A stretch of DNA of 64,000 nucleotides from Panaeolus papilionaceus (Eukaryota > Basidiomycota > Agaricomycetes > Agaricales), in the NCBI GenBank assembly GCA_015501605.1, contig JADNRZ010000017.1:62001-126000 (forward strand). The letters run 5' to 3'. Below the pieces are notes generated by a model, which did no database searches, was not told the origin of the DNA, and worked only from the letters and a program-made list of their open reading frames with translations. This document shows positions 1-9,749 of this stretch, in pieces; the stretch's first letter is position 1; each line of letters opens with the position of its first letter. A program made the translations under genes and the position numbers.

Positions 1-25
1 GCTGCCAAAGGATCGAGGAATTTCA

Positions 26-1171
26 TCACTGGTTAGCGTCATCGGTCTTCTTTCCTCTATGCCACAATTGTTGGAAACGACCCTTTGCCCTCTGAAAAGT
101 TCCATTCGAAGCCTGATTTCTGCTAGTGCTGGAATTGGGTGTCGTTGAGCGAGCGAGGTCCGATTTCTCTTTGAATTCCTCCATATCCGTTTCAAATGCC
201 TGCAAAACATTCTTCACATTCGACAGTTCATTTGTTAATAGAGCCACCAGCTCCGGGCAGGCCCTTGTCGTCTCTTGAGCAAGATCGTCCTCTATTCCTT
301 TTACTCTCTGTTTTAATCCGTCGATTCTCTCTTGGAGGTTTTGTTGAAACAACGGGCCAAACGACCTAGACCGAATTGGTCGATGTACGTCAAATGCAGC
401 CCAATCTTGAAAGTTGATTAAATCTATGGCCTTCCGCAGTACCTCTACAGCAGAATCCTGTGTATTAGTGAATTTCGCAACTCTAGCGCCGTGATCAATC
501 AGGTCCTATGAGCTGATCTGAGCACTATCCTATGATGTTACAATGTGAACCGCGCACCTTCCAATGTTCACTCTGCAGCTGCATAAATCGCGTTTGGGCC
601 CTCTCCCTTTGACTTTCGGTTGAAACCTCATCCCACATAGTAGTCACCAGCGTTACCGCCTTAGCCGTCCGTTTGGGATCACCGATTAGCTGCTTGAACA
701 GCGATACCAACCTCCTTTTACTGCCAGGGAGCCTCGTGTCTGTAATCCTGTCAAAGTACAGAATAAAGGCAATGGTCCCAAATCCCATGCTATATTGTGC
801 AAGTTTTAATGTGTTTTGGTTTTATGAATTCCGGAGGTCATCGACTCGCCTTTTCTTTACCCACTCCCGAATCAGGTTTATCACCCTGAGCTCTGATATA
901 TTGCAGTCAGCAAACCCAGGCGCATCTATGAGGTATATACCGGCGGATAGTGCTAGTCTGATGTTCACCACCTCATAGGCGGTGACCTCTTGTGTAAATC
1001 CGTCCAACTGATCCCTAGCAATACCAAGAGAACCATCTCCAGACAAACACTCAATGAACTAATGCAGTGCCAGACTGCCGATCAGTAACGAGTCCTCCAG
1101 GACAATGATCCGTGTCCTACATTGCTCTTCCCAGACCCAGTAGGCCCTAACAGTCTGAGTTTGGCACGCAT
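26..1171 (-). CDS. P-loop GTPase paralogue 1 (TTMWD family), 5' end uncertain
   Basis: Predicted nucleotide-binding GTPase of about 323 aa. I read four exons: 1121-1171, 850-1058, 558-789 and 26-505; phases close to one open frame. Visible motifs are a canonical Walker A GPTGSGKS (residues 9-16), a switch-I-like GFTQEVTAY, the G3 motif DAPGF, and TTMWD at the G4 position where N/TKxD is usual. The C-terminus is a charged coiled coil with a basic, Ser/Thr-rich tail. The intron at 790-849 appears to be GC-AG, because the only donor at the position shared with paralogue 2 is AG|GCGAGT. The start is the ATG directly before the P-loop. The three related genes have an extra first exon that I could not find here, so the gene may be N-terminally truncated. 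The partner and process are unknown. Family membership is clear; biological function is not. Confidence 0.7.
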
Positions 1172-1498
1172 TAGCTTGATTCAAAAATACAGTCTGAGTA
1201 CACGTTTCCATACAGGATAGTGGTTGCAAAGAATGGGATTCTCTTCTGGGCCCGCGCAGGACGAACGGAAATGGGACCCCTGATTGACATTCCATCTCCC
1301 CGCGTTTCTTGTGAAGTCATATGTCTAGCTGCTGGGGTTGAGCTGATGATAGACTGTTGGTATATAGACTCTGAAATGTGGTTCTATGATACAATTGAGG
1401 GAATATGGGTACATCGCCGGTAAGACACCACCTGAAGTGGTCACTCGCAGTCACGAGCCCATCTATTTCGGGATCACAGGACCAGGCGTGAGGTTTGT

Positions 1499-1534
1499 GC
1501 GTATTGTTACTGTCACGCGTATTGTTACTGTCAC
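1499..1534. repeat. 18-bp perfect tandem duplication
   Basis: GCGTATTGTTACTGTCAC occurs twice back to back in the spacer upstream of GTPase paralogue 1. It looks like a simple local duplication, and I see no coding role for it. Confidence 0.8.
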
Positions 1535-1726
1535 GGTAGGCCAACGCCTAGGGTTTGATATTTTATGCGCTAGGTTCACAATCGCAATACAATGACTAGT
1601 ATTCTAACCTGAGCGCTGAGCTTCAAGCTTCGATATAAATGTGATATCAAAATTGGGGCCATGCTAAAATTAGATAAGAAATTCTGTAAGGTACATCCGA
1701 TGCCGAGGGTGAAAGTCTGACAGGGG

Positions 1727-3015
1727 TCACGCTTTCCCCCAGAAATGCTTAAGCCGTTGCTTGGTTTTATCAAGTTTCTCGCGAACGCCCAAATGTTTGC
1801 GAGGCTCGGGTTTGGGCTCGGGAGGGGGACCAAACTCCTCTAGCTCCTTCTCGAACATACGAAGGTCCATCTCCAGCTCTGTCCTCTCCTTGGATAACAC
1901 ATCAAATAGCTCCGCATTAGCGATCGTTGACTCGTCCTTCAGATCTTCCTCGACGGCTCTGAGTCGTTGCCGCTGTGCTTCGATCCTTTCCAGGAGGTTT
2001 TCATAGATCGCAATTCCAGCAGCCGTTTGTCTGATGGGCTTTGCTCTGTCTAAGCCCGCATACTCCTTTGAATTCGGTGTATGCATAACAACGTCGCGCA
2101 AAATTTGAAATGCAGATTCTTGAGTGTTCTGAAACTTGACAAGTTTTGCCCCTTGATCTATCAAATCCTACGTGATGATGCTTTCAGTAATCTTGTTAAC
2201 AACGGATTAAGAGTATGATCAGTCACCTTCCAATGCTCGTTTTCTAGTTGCTTGTAGCGGTTTTCTGCCCTCTCCCGTTGTGCTTCAGTCCACAGTTCGT
2301 CCCACATTGTCGTTACGATCGTAACACTTTTAGCCGTCCTCGGTCCTAGAAGCTCTTTAAACAGAGCTATGAGCTTCCTTTTGCTACCCGCAACGCGGGT
2401 GTCCGTAATCCTATCGATGTACAAAATGTAGGAAATCGTGCCCATTCCTACGGGGCTGACACTATACACGAATCAGGGGTTGAGCTTGAAATAGTCTCGC
2501 GATTGAATTGAGCTTTCGGATGACTAACTGTTTGTCGACCCAGTTTCTAATCATAGCGACGATTCTCATCTCTGATATCTTTCGATCTGCAAATCCTGGG
2601 ACGTCGATGAGATAGATATCAGACCACACACGCTGGAGGCCTAATATCTTGAAGGCGGTAATCTCTTGGGTTACTCCTTCCAGTTGGTTTTTGGAGAGAC
2701 CAAGGGAGTGATTGCCTACCAAGGCCTCAATGAACTATGATTGAAGAAATGCCAGCATGTTAATTGCGGATTCAAATGTTACGCGTGGATGATATGCCCG
2801 GGGAGGGTTTTAACTTGGAGGAAGGACCACATACATTACTCTTGCCAACACCTGTCTGACCCAAAAGACTAAAGTTCAATTATAAAACCGTTCGAGAATG
2901 GGGTTTCACACAGTGATGCTGCTCACAGTACAGTATTGGGTGTGTATGGTATCTTCTCGACCTTCTGAACTGAGAGAGGTCCAGTACTCCGTATACCTTC
3001 CCAGTCTGATTCCAT
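1727..3015 (-). CDS. P-loop GTPase paralogue 2 (TTMWD family)
   Basis: Complete 334-aa GTPase-like protein in five exons: 2927-3015, 2835-2868, 2529-2734, 2227-2461 and 1727-2167. The start is the ATG opening MESDW, which gives an 89-nt first exon identical in length and phase to that of paralogue 4. Walker A is GQTGVGKS (residues 33-40), encoded entirely on a 34-nt exon. G3 is DVPGF (85-89) and the G4-position motif is TTMWD (160-164). The C-terminal third is predicted coiled coil with heptad-like Leu/Arg/Glu, ending in a Pro-rich then basic tail. It lies head-to-tail with paralogue 1, which suggests local tandem duplication. The family is common in Agaricomycetes as uncharacterised P-loop NTPases. 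No transmembrane segment or signal peptide is visible, so it is probably cytosolic or peripheral. All motifs needed for nucleotide binding are present, apart from the unusual G4. Confidence 0.85.
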
Positions 3016-3919
3016 GTTAAAATTGAAGGTTTTTAACTCAGTAAGCAGAAACGAAATCTAGAGCGACGCGAGCGGATGGTGGTTTGAAAGAGAGTGCCTT
3101 CCGAAGCCGCATGTTGTATGTATGTGTGTCAGTAAGCCCTGACGCTGCATGCACTTGATACTGGAAAGGATGCCGATTTATAATCGGGTTTATCACAATT
3201 GGTTCGGGACGCTCGTGGAATGTCTGGTGTAAAAGTGCAGTCCTACTGAATCATAAAATTAGGATAAATGACGTTGTTCAAAGTAATTGTCGGCGCAAAC
3301 TCCAAATAATGTCAATAAGGGGAGACAGAACGTTTGAACCTTTGCTTACAGAGGTGTATTTTGAAGTAACGAGGTTGATTTGGCTCATTGGAGGGGAAAT
3401 TGACGCTATCCGTCGCAATCGAATTGTAATCCGGTGTCTGCGCAACAATTGCCAAGCAAGACATCGTCCAACTTTTCAAGGTGTTGCATCCCTGAAAATT
3501 AAGTTCCTGGTCCGCCGAGAACTCCGTCACCTTGCTGGGAATGGATTTGTAACCAGCCTGAACACAGGACAACTCGAACAAATTAAAGAGCCTCTGCGTG
3601 CCTCTCTCTGTAACTGCTTCTACTGCCTTGACTCCAGCAAACATAGCCACAAGGGATTGAAAGAAATATCAAGGCAGAAAGGGCATAAGAAGGCAAGGCT
3701 CACGAATGTTAAGCTACCGATTATTATTTCAATGCATATTTATAATACAAGAGGTTCAACTGTTTCTTTCATTGTGATATGGTGGTTGTACATATTTATT
3801 TTTTTCCTATGATCGCCTTCCCATGGCTGAGTACTGTTTTAAACTACCACTTCTCATGAGCAGGCCTCACTGTAGTCAAGAAAACGTTAGTATTTGTCTC
3901 GAGAACTATCACTCGAAAA
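3016..3919. other. Intergenic spacer, no supported gene
   Basis: The spacer holds overlapping open frames on both strands between about 3310 and 3810. None shows a recognisable domain, a convincing start or a splice structure. I see nothing else definable. Confidence 0.5.
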
Positions 3920-4966
3920 TTACGCACAGTCGAGCTCCCACGTCCAAGCAGACCGATCTTGTTGGGAAAGGTAATAATAAGCCTGTAAATGACATGAATT
4001 TTAGAACTTAGGGCTTTGAAGAAGAAGTAGGTGGAGAGTTCTTACATTGCCGATGCTTTCCGGCTTCAAGCGTCCGTTCTCGTTCGCTGCCCACGCCTCG
4101 TCGCGAAGTTTACGAAGCCAATCGACAAGGATTCCACCGTCAATAATAGCCTTTCCGGATGTTGTTTCAGGCAAAGAGAATACGAGATGAGAAGTTTCGA
4201 TACGTACATGAGCGACATGAATGTTTTGCTTGCCAAACTCCTTGGCTAAACTTTGAGAGAGACCCCTTAGTCCGTGTTTGCTTGCAGAGAATGCGCTCGT
4301 CGTGACGTTTCCTCGCACGCTAGCCGTGGCTCCGGTGAAGATGAGAGTTCCCCTCTTCCCGAGGTCATCAATTTCATTTTCTTTGAAGTTAAGGATTGCA
4401 CCTCGTGCAAAAGCAAACGCTCCTGCGACGCTGTTCTCCAGACAGTCTTGCAGATCTTGATCAGTAATTTCGAGGAATGGCTTCCAGACTCCGTGACTGG
4501 CGTTGTAAACGGCTGTGTCCAGACGGTATTCAGATCTAGGGAACCGTGCATTGATTGCTGCCCATGAAGCTGTGATGTCTTGAGCAGAATAGCTGTCGAG
4601 AGGGAATGCCACAGCCTGCGTTCGAATCATTCAATTAGTGCCTACATAACTAAGACAGAAGCAGATAGAGGACCCACCCTATCGCTTTGCTGCTGAGCAG
4701 CGTTGATCTCCTCTGCTACTGCGCTGACTTTCTCAACTCCTCGGGACAATACAGCCACATAGTATCCCTTCTGAGCAAACACCTTTCTGTGTAGGATGTG
4801 AGAAAAATACAACGGATAATGTAGGACACCTACGCAGTTAATCCTCCGACTCCGGTACCATTCCCAACACCTGTGCAACGATCGGACGTTCGTAAGTGAA
4901 TAGAACCAGCTTCAAAGTCGAATACAACTTGCCGGCAACAACGATGAGTTTCTTCAAGTTGGACAT
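3920..4966 (-). CDS. Atypical short-chain dehydrogenase/reductase (FxxxK variant)
   Basis: Protein of 270 aa in five exons: 4933-4966, 4834-4870, 4678-4786, 4046-4615 and 3920-3982. The N-terminus has a Gly-rich nucleotide-binding turn, VVAGVGNGTGVGG, after the first beta strand. YNAS (residues 97-100) replaces the usual NNAG. The catalytic segment reads AFSASKHG (Phe169, Lys173), so the SDR catalytic Tyr of YxxxK is Phe. The end, with RSAWTWELD, resembles the tail of a fungal and bacterial SDR subgroup that often carries this Phe. Cofactor binding is therefore likely, but classical Tyr-dependent oxidoreduction is doubtful. The first intron (4871-4932) has a GC donor (G|GCAAGT) and a CACAG acceptor; only this splice restores the Gly motif. 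The gene is divergent from the F-box-like gene at 5445. Substrate is unknown. Confidence 0.85.
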
Positions 4967-5444
4967 TAGAAAAAAGGGACAAGTAAGGTGGATATCTGCA
5001 GTTGAAGTCAATGAAAGCTGAGGAGGGGTAGATGTCTGGACTGGGGTACGACAGTTTCTTGGCCCTAGTTATGTTACTTTTATATCTCACTATTTTAGAA
5101 CCCTTGATGAATTTGTTCAGTCAGCCTCGGGGACGGGTAAGACGTCATTGGTCGCGATGAAATACAGGGTTAGATGTTTTCCCACTCTATGTTATCGAAT
5201 ACGATAGGAACTCAAGTGGATTCGAACTTAGGGAAAGCTGAACTGAATGTCAGATTAGAGTCATGAGACCGTTGAGACGGCTTCGGTCCAGAGTGACCGG
5301 TGATGCCCCAGTGGTAGTACCCGAGGCTTCCTTACTTCGTATTCGTTCGTCTGTGGATATTAGAGTTGAAGTTGATCTCTACCCCAGTCCAGAATTGCTG
5401 ACTTCTTGGTGTTACCGAGGAATAGAAAACATCACTAAGCTAAA
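4967..5444. promoter_or_regulatory. Divergent promoter region between SDR and F-box-like gene
   Basis: These 478 bp separate two oppositely transcribed start codons, so both promoters must lie here. I saw no clear TATA box or operator-like repeat. Confidence 0.4.
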
Positions 5445-6758
5445 ATGCCGGCCAAAGTCAATCTTCCCTTCGAACTTATATCTCACGTCATTCTTCTATC
5501 ATCAGACGACAGCGCGTCCCTTTTATCTCTCTCGCTGGTCAGCCATTTGTTCCATCATGAAGCTGCCCGACACCTCTATGCTGTCTCTCCGCCAGTAAAG
5601 CTTGGAATATCCTTGACAGGATCACCACCGATGCAGTTTCTGCAGGTCATAAAGAGGTCAACATATCATGCGGGGCTCGTTAGACATTTCGTGTTATCGA
5701 TTGTGGCGTACGATGAAAAGATCATCGACCTCGTTCGAGCACTCGAAAGGATGGTCAATCTCGAAACTCTCGAGATAAGACATATATACATCCAAGCAGC
5801 GCATGGGCTCATGGATCTTACACCTACATTATTCGACAACCCAAAATGCAAGTTTCGATTAAAAGCACTATTGTGGACGTCGAATCGACAGCAAATCGCC
5901 CTGCTGCGGTTGGGAGATCTCATCGCTTTGCATCGTGATACTCTGGAGATTCTCAGGGTCAATTTCCAATCTGAGGCACGCGACATGAATCATGACACCA
6001 ACATTCGCATTATGAACGCCATACAGTGTCAGACCGCAGACGAGAGCACGGATACAAATTCACAATCCCAATCTGTTTCAACGACCAGAAGTGTTTGGCC
6101 ACTTCCACGACTTCGAGCCCTGCTTGGGTCACAAGAGACGCTGGACATTTTCTTCCCATTGGTAGAGCAAAGTAACCAGATAGTCAAGCTGGAGATCATC
6201 ACTCCCGCTGGATCCCAATTCTATGCGAAAGGATCTCCTGATCCAAAAGATACATTTCCTCGTCTCATCGAATCCGTGAAGCTTAACCCTATCCGTGCGC
6301 TCCATATCGATTTTGTGCGGAATATGCCCCTCAAGCTACAGGACCTTACTCCCTATCTTCCCTATGTTGAGACTCTCAAGTTGAATCAACCCAGCTTTCA
6401 GGTGTGTGTTGCTATCCGGATGTTTCGTCGACCTAACCGTTGTCCTCGGAAACAGACCCTCAGCGAGGCGCTAGCGCCACTCAAAAACCTTCGAGCCCTT
6501 CTAATGACATTCAGAGAGGGCACGGTTGTTTCTCAAGTGACCGTTGGCTCTGTCTTTGCATCGTGTCACCTGTTGGATCAGGTTGAAGTTGGGATCGTGC
6601 AAGACAGCGAGGGAAACCTTTTGTACACCCGTTGGTGGCCCCATCGACGCTCCGGTAGCGGTGCAAGAAGGTTGGACACGGAGAGTACTATTACGACGTT
6701 ATTACATGCGGGAGGCTTCACAGGACCTTCTCAATACTTTTTGCATAGATTTGCTTGA
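5445..6758 (+). CDS. F-box-like / leucine-rich protein
   Basis: Protein of 419 aa after removal of one 54-nt intron (6402-6455; donor GTGTGT, branch-like CTAAC, acceptor ACAG). That intron is in frame and could be misread as coding. The N-terminus (LPFELISHVILL, then SLSLVSHLFHHEAARHLY, residues 7-45) fits the degenerate F-box that opens many basidiomycete proteins. Irregular Leu-rich segments of the LRR/RNI-like type follow. Such proteins usually link a target to the Skp1-Cullin ubiquitin ligase, but here this is inference from family architecture. It is not closely similar to the five-member F-box-like family elsewhere in the window. The start is the first ATG after an upstream stop, directly before the F-box-like segment. 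The target is unknown. Confidence 0.65.
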   Translation: MPAKVNLPFELISHVILLSSDDSASLLSLSLVSHLFHHEAARHLYAVSPPVKLGISLTGSPPMQFLQVIKRSTYHAGLVRHFVLSIVAYDEKIIDLVRALERMVNLETLEIRHIYIQAAHGLMDLTPTLFDNPKCKFRLKALLWTSNRQQIALLRLGDLIALHRDTLEILRVNFQSEARDMNHDTNIRIMNAIQCQTADESTDTNSQSQSVSTTRSVWPLPRLRALLGSQETLDIFFPLVEQSNQIVKLEIITPAGSQFYAKGSPDPKDTFPRLIESVKLNPIRALHIDFVRNMPLKLQDLTPYLPYVETLKLNQPSFQVCVAIRMFRRPNRCPRKQTLSEALAPLKNLRALLMTFREGTVVSQVTVGSVFASCHLLDQVEVGIVQDSEGNLLYTRWWPHRRSGSGARRLDTESTITTLLHAGGFTGPSQYFLHRFA

Positions 6759-6850
6759 TAAATAGTTCAGACAAAGGTAATGATGCATTCAAAAGGTATT
6801 CGTGTCGTTCGAAGAATGAGTACCTAGGTCGATAAGCCCTCTCTTGTAAA

Positions 6851-8768
6851 TTATGCTTTGATCCACTCCCGATTATTCAAGCCTTCAGCGAACATAGTCA
6901 AAGCAGTATGCAATACTTCGTAGGTCTTGCGCACGGTCTTGGCGGTAAACAACGGAGTCTGCAGTGGTAGCCGAGCGCTCAGCACCCATGCATATAAAGA
7001 GAACACTTTCAACCTACCAAGTCATCATCCTCGGGGGCTTCGACCATCGCTGTAAGTTTTGTTTCCAGGCGTTGAGCATCAACCACCAACTAGAGTGCAG
7101 AAGCATCACGTTTAATCACAGCTGATAGCGGTGAACCAGGAAGTCCCTACCATCTTAGAGACCTCTTCGATGGCCACCAGTCGGTAGACCAAACCATCAA
7201 AGGTAACCTTTGCCTGTTTGATCTCGTCGATGACTTCCTGTAATTGTTTAATCTGGGAAGCAATCTGGCGGCGCTCGGCTAGGAGGTTCGAGAGTTCATT
7301 TTGCTTCCCTGATGTGCGATCAAATTTTTTCAAAAGGGTGTTCAAAGTCAATCGGGATGCTTAATAGAGCAACGTACCCATTCTGGAGAAGATGCCAAGG
7401 ATGTCCACTTGGCCTCCACTAATGGCACCAATCGCAGAGGCCTAAAAACAAATTCATAGTTGTCGTCAACGCCTTGTTTTCGTGAATGTATGCTGACCGC
7501 TAGGCATGCGCGGTAGCTCACCATAAGGGAGACAGACAGAACGGGAAGAATCGCAATCACTCCTGTTGTAGCCATGGCGACGGATTTGGCGGAATCAGGG
7601 TTAGTGAATTGTTCACCAAGCTTGTCAAGATCCATAGTCGGGATGCCAAAGAGCTCCCAACATTTGACCAGCTACGAACATCCTATTAGTAAGAACCGGG
7701 ACAGTATATGATGCAGGAAGTACTGACGAGCTCTGGAGGTTGGTCCAGTTCTTGCTGCAGCTGCGCGATTCGCGCATCGACCGTCTCAAGACGGTATCGC
7801 AGGTGTGCCTCAGCCATATCAGCTCGGATTTTGAAATCGTCGTAGAACAAGCCCACGCCCTGACGGAGTCGGAGGATGGACTTTGAGTTCGCCAGACCGG
7901 AGGTATCGAATTTTTTGAGGCTCTGAATTTACGGGTTAAACGTGGCTGAGACTCGTTTGTATGTATATGAGGGACCTACTTCGACGTATTCTTTGAGCTT
8001 CGGCCTGTATTTGTTCACATTTTCGTCGAGATCAGCAATGGGAAGGACGTTGTCAAGTAGATCTGGCGGGATAGTAGATACTATTCAACTTGGGAAAAAG
8101 AATCAAAGCGATACCCACTCACCCGTAATAGAGTCCTTGAGCTCGACGGCAGTTTTCTTAGATCGCCCGATAATGGCTCGGTATTCCTTTGGAAAAAGCG
8201 CGCATAAGTATCGCGAGAATCAGGGGGGGTTGAATTGGTCATATACCTCCATCAACTCTTTCCACTTGGGAACGAGGGGTACATGCTCCCCACCGTTCTG
8301 GGTTCTGAAAAGTCGCTTCTTGTCAACGATCACCAACTCGTCTTCGATAATTTCGAACAAAGTCCAGATAACCCTGACGCCTCTGGAGATATCTTTGAGC
8401 TCGGCTTTCGCATCCTCCCTCGTCGGGGCCTGTGCTATCTTGTCGACGATGACCTTCTGTCCCTTCTCGACATCGTCTTTGGGCAGGCCACCTTGATCGA
8501 TAATTTGGTCGACTTGTTGGACTCTAGTTTGACCGTTGCTAGCAATGCCGGCGAGTTGGAGTATGGCGATGAGATTTTGCTTGTTTTGCTCTGGAGATTG
8601 ACCTGCGACGCCGTTGACAGCGCCAACAACCCCGTTTATGACACCTTCGACTTCCCGTCCCACATGGATATCGCCTTTGGATATTCCGTCGATAACCTTG
8701 CCGACTTCTGAAACAGCATCTCCGACGCCTTTTACGATTTCTTTGCCAATGTTTTCAAGGATGCTCAT
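6851..8768 (-). CDS. All-helical protein with hydrophobic hairpin, tentative HBL/XaxA-type pore-forming-like
   Basis: Nine exons with consistent phases encode 471 aa: 8247-8768, 8123-8186, 7980-8062, 7728-7922, 7522-7671, 7378-7441, 7151-7308, 7018-7089 and 6851-6958. No secretion signal is seen. Residues 1-170 are amphipathic helices, beginning with a Gly/Val-rich segment. A long charged helix spans about 224-288. A hydrophobic stretch around 316-338 (ATTGVIAILPVLSVSLM) is followed by a short Gly-rich turn and a second apolar stretch to about 358. A coiled coil follows at about 360-412. A long helical bundle broken once by a hydrophobic hairpin is typical of HBL/NheA/XaxA-type alpha pore-forming proteins. 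I infer resemblance from architecture only; there is no diagnostic motif. It could instead be an unrelated coiled-coil membrane-associated protein. Whether it acts on membranes, and whose, is unknown. Confidence 0.5.
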
Positions 8769-9749
8769 GCTGATAAGCAATTTGAATAAAGCGGTATGTG
8801 AGCACCTGTGTAATCAGACTAAACACATTTTATGAGGGATGTTAAGACATGGATTTAGATAAAACTGACCAGTGATAGATGGTTCTGGAGAACGGAATTC
8901 AACAGCAAGATGTTTTGACGTAAACCGCCCAGAGCGGTTTATTCAGTCCACAAAATGACTATGCGAGGCAAAAGATAAGAACAATTTCCTTGAATGGAAT
9001 CCGGCTTATAAGATTCGTCTGAGGCGAGTAGAAGAGCGGAGAGTTAGGCCATAGATGACTTCATATCATCAGTGGGTTTGGGAGCGCTGTCATTTCACAG
9101 TCCACATTGGAGTCTGGGGACTGTTATTCGGGGGTATATAAGCGTGTTTTATTCATCGGTGAAAGCCAGTCGATTATCGTCAAAGCCAGACTCCAGGGAT
9201 TCAATTCAGAACGGTACATAGTCCAAGGCATGAGGTATTCATTTTGAGGTCTTTTCTCACCAGGACCAGAGACATTGCGACGTAAAATATTGACAGCTTA
9301 TCTGAACAGAAAAGATAACTGATCAACCCATATTCATGTTCAGGATTGCCAGCCAGTCACGGTGCCAGGTGTCAATGCAGTTGAGTCAAGATTTGTCGTA
9401 GAAAAATCCCAGAATACGCATATATTCATGAAAAAATTAGGGCAATCAAAGACGGATGGCCGTGAATTATTTCTTAGTAAAACGAGTCCATTAAGCAGAT
9501 GGTCAACGTGGAGGAACGGGGAGGAAGACCACACAGCGTGAGCGGGACCGAAGAGGGATGACATAAGCCTGCCCTAAAGCACCTGCACGACCGAATTTTT
9601 TCATCATCAATAGTCACAACCCCTGCTCATCGTCGAGAACGTTGATCTGAGTTACTTAGGCGACCTACGAGTCCCAATACTTACTCGTCGTGAGTGATGA
9701 CCATTGAAATGTATTATCCTTATCCTTAAACACTTCTATTAGTCCAATC
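8769..9749. other. Divergent intergenic region upstream of eIF3a
   Basis: This 981-bp region lies between the helical-bundle gene (minus) and eIF3a (plus), so it must hold both promoters. A TATA-like TATATAAG sits near 9135, about 610 bp before the eIF3a start, so its target is unclear. No gene was seen. Confidence 0.4.

Noticed and set aside
3309..3812. 167-codon plus-strand frame and overlapping 112-codon minus-strand frame
   Set aside because: The frames overlap on opposite strands, the minus-strand one has no ATG at its 5' end, no splice structure, and neither shows family motifs.
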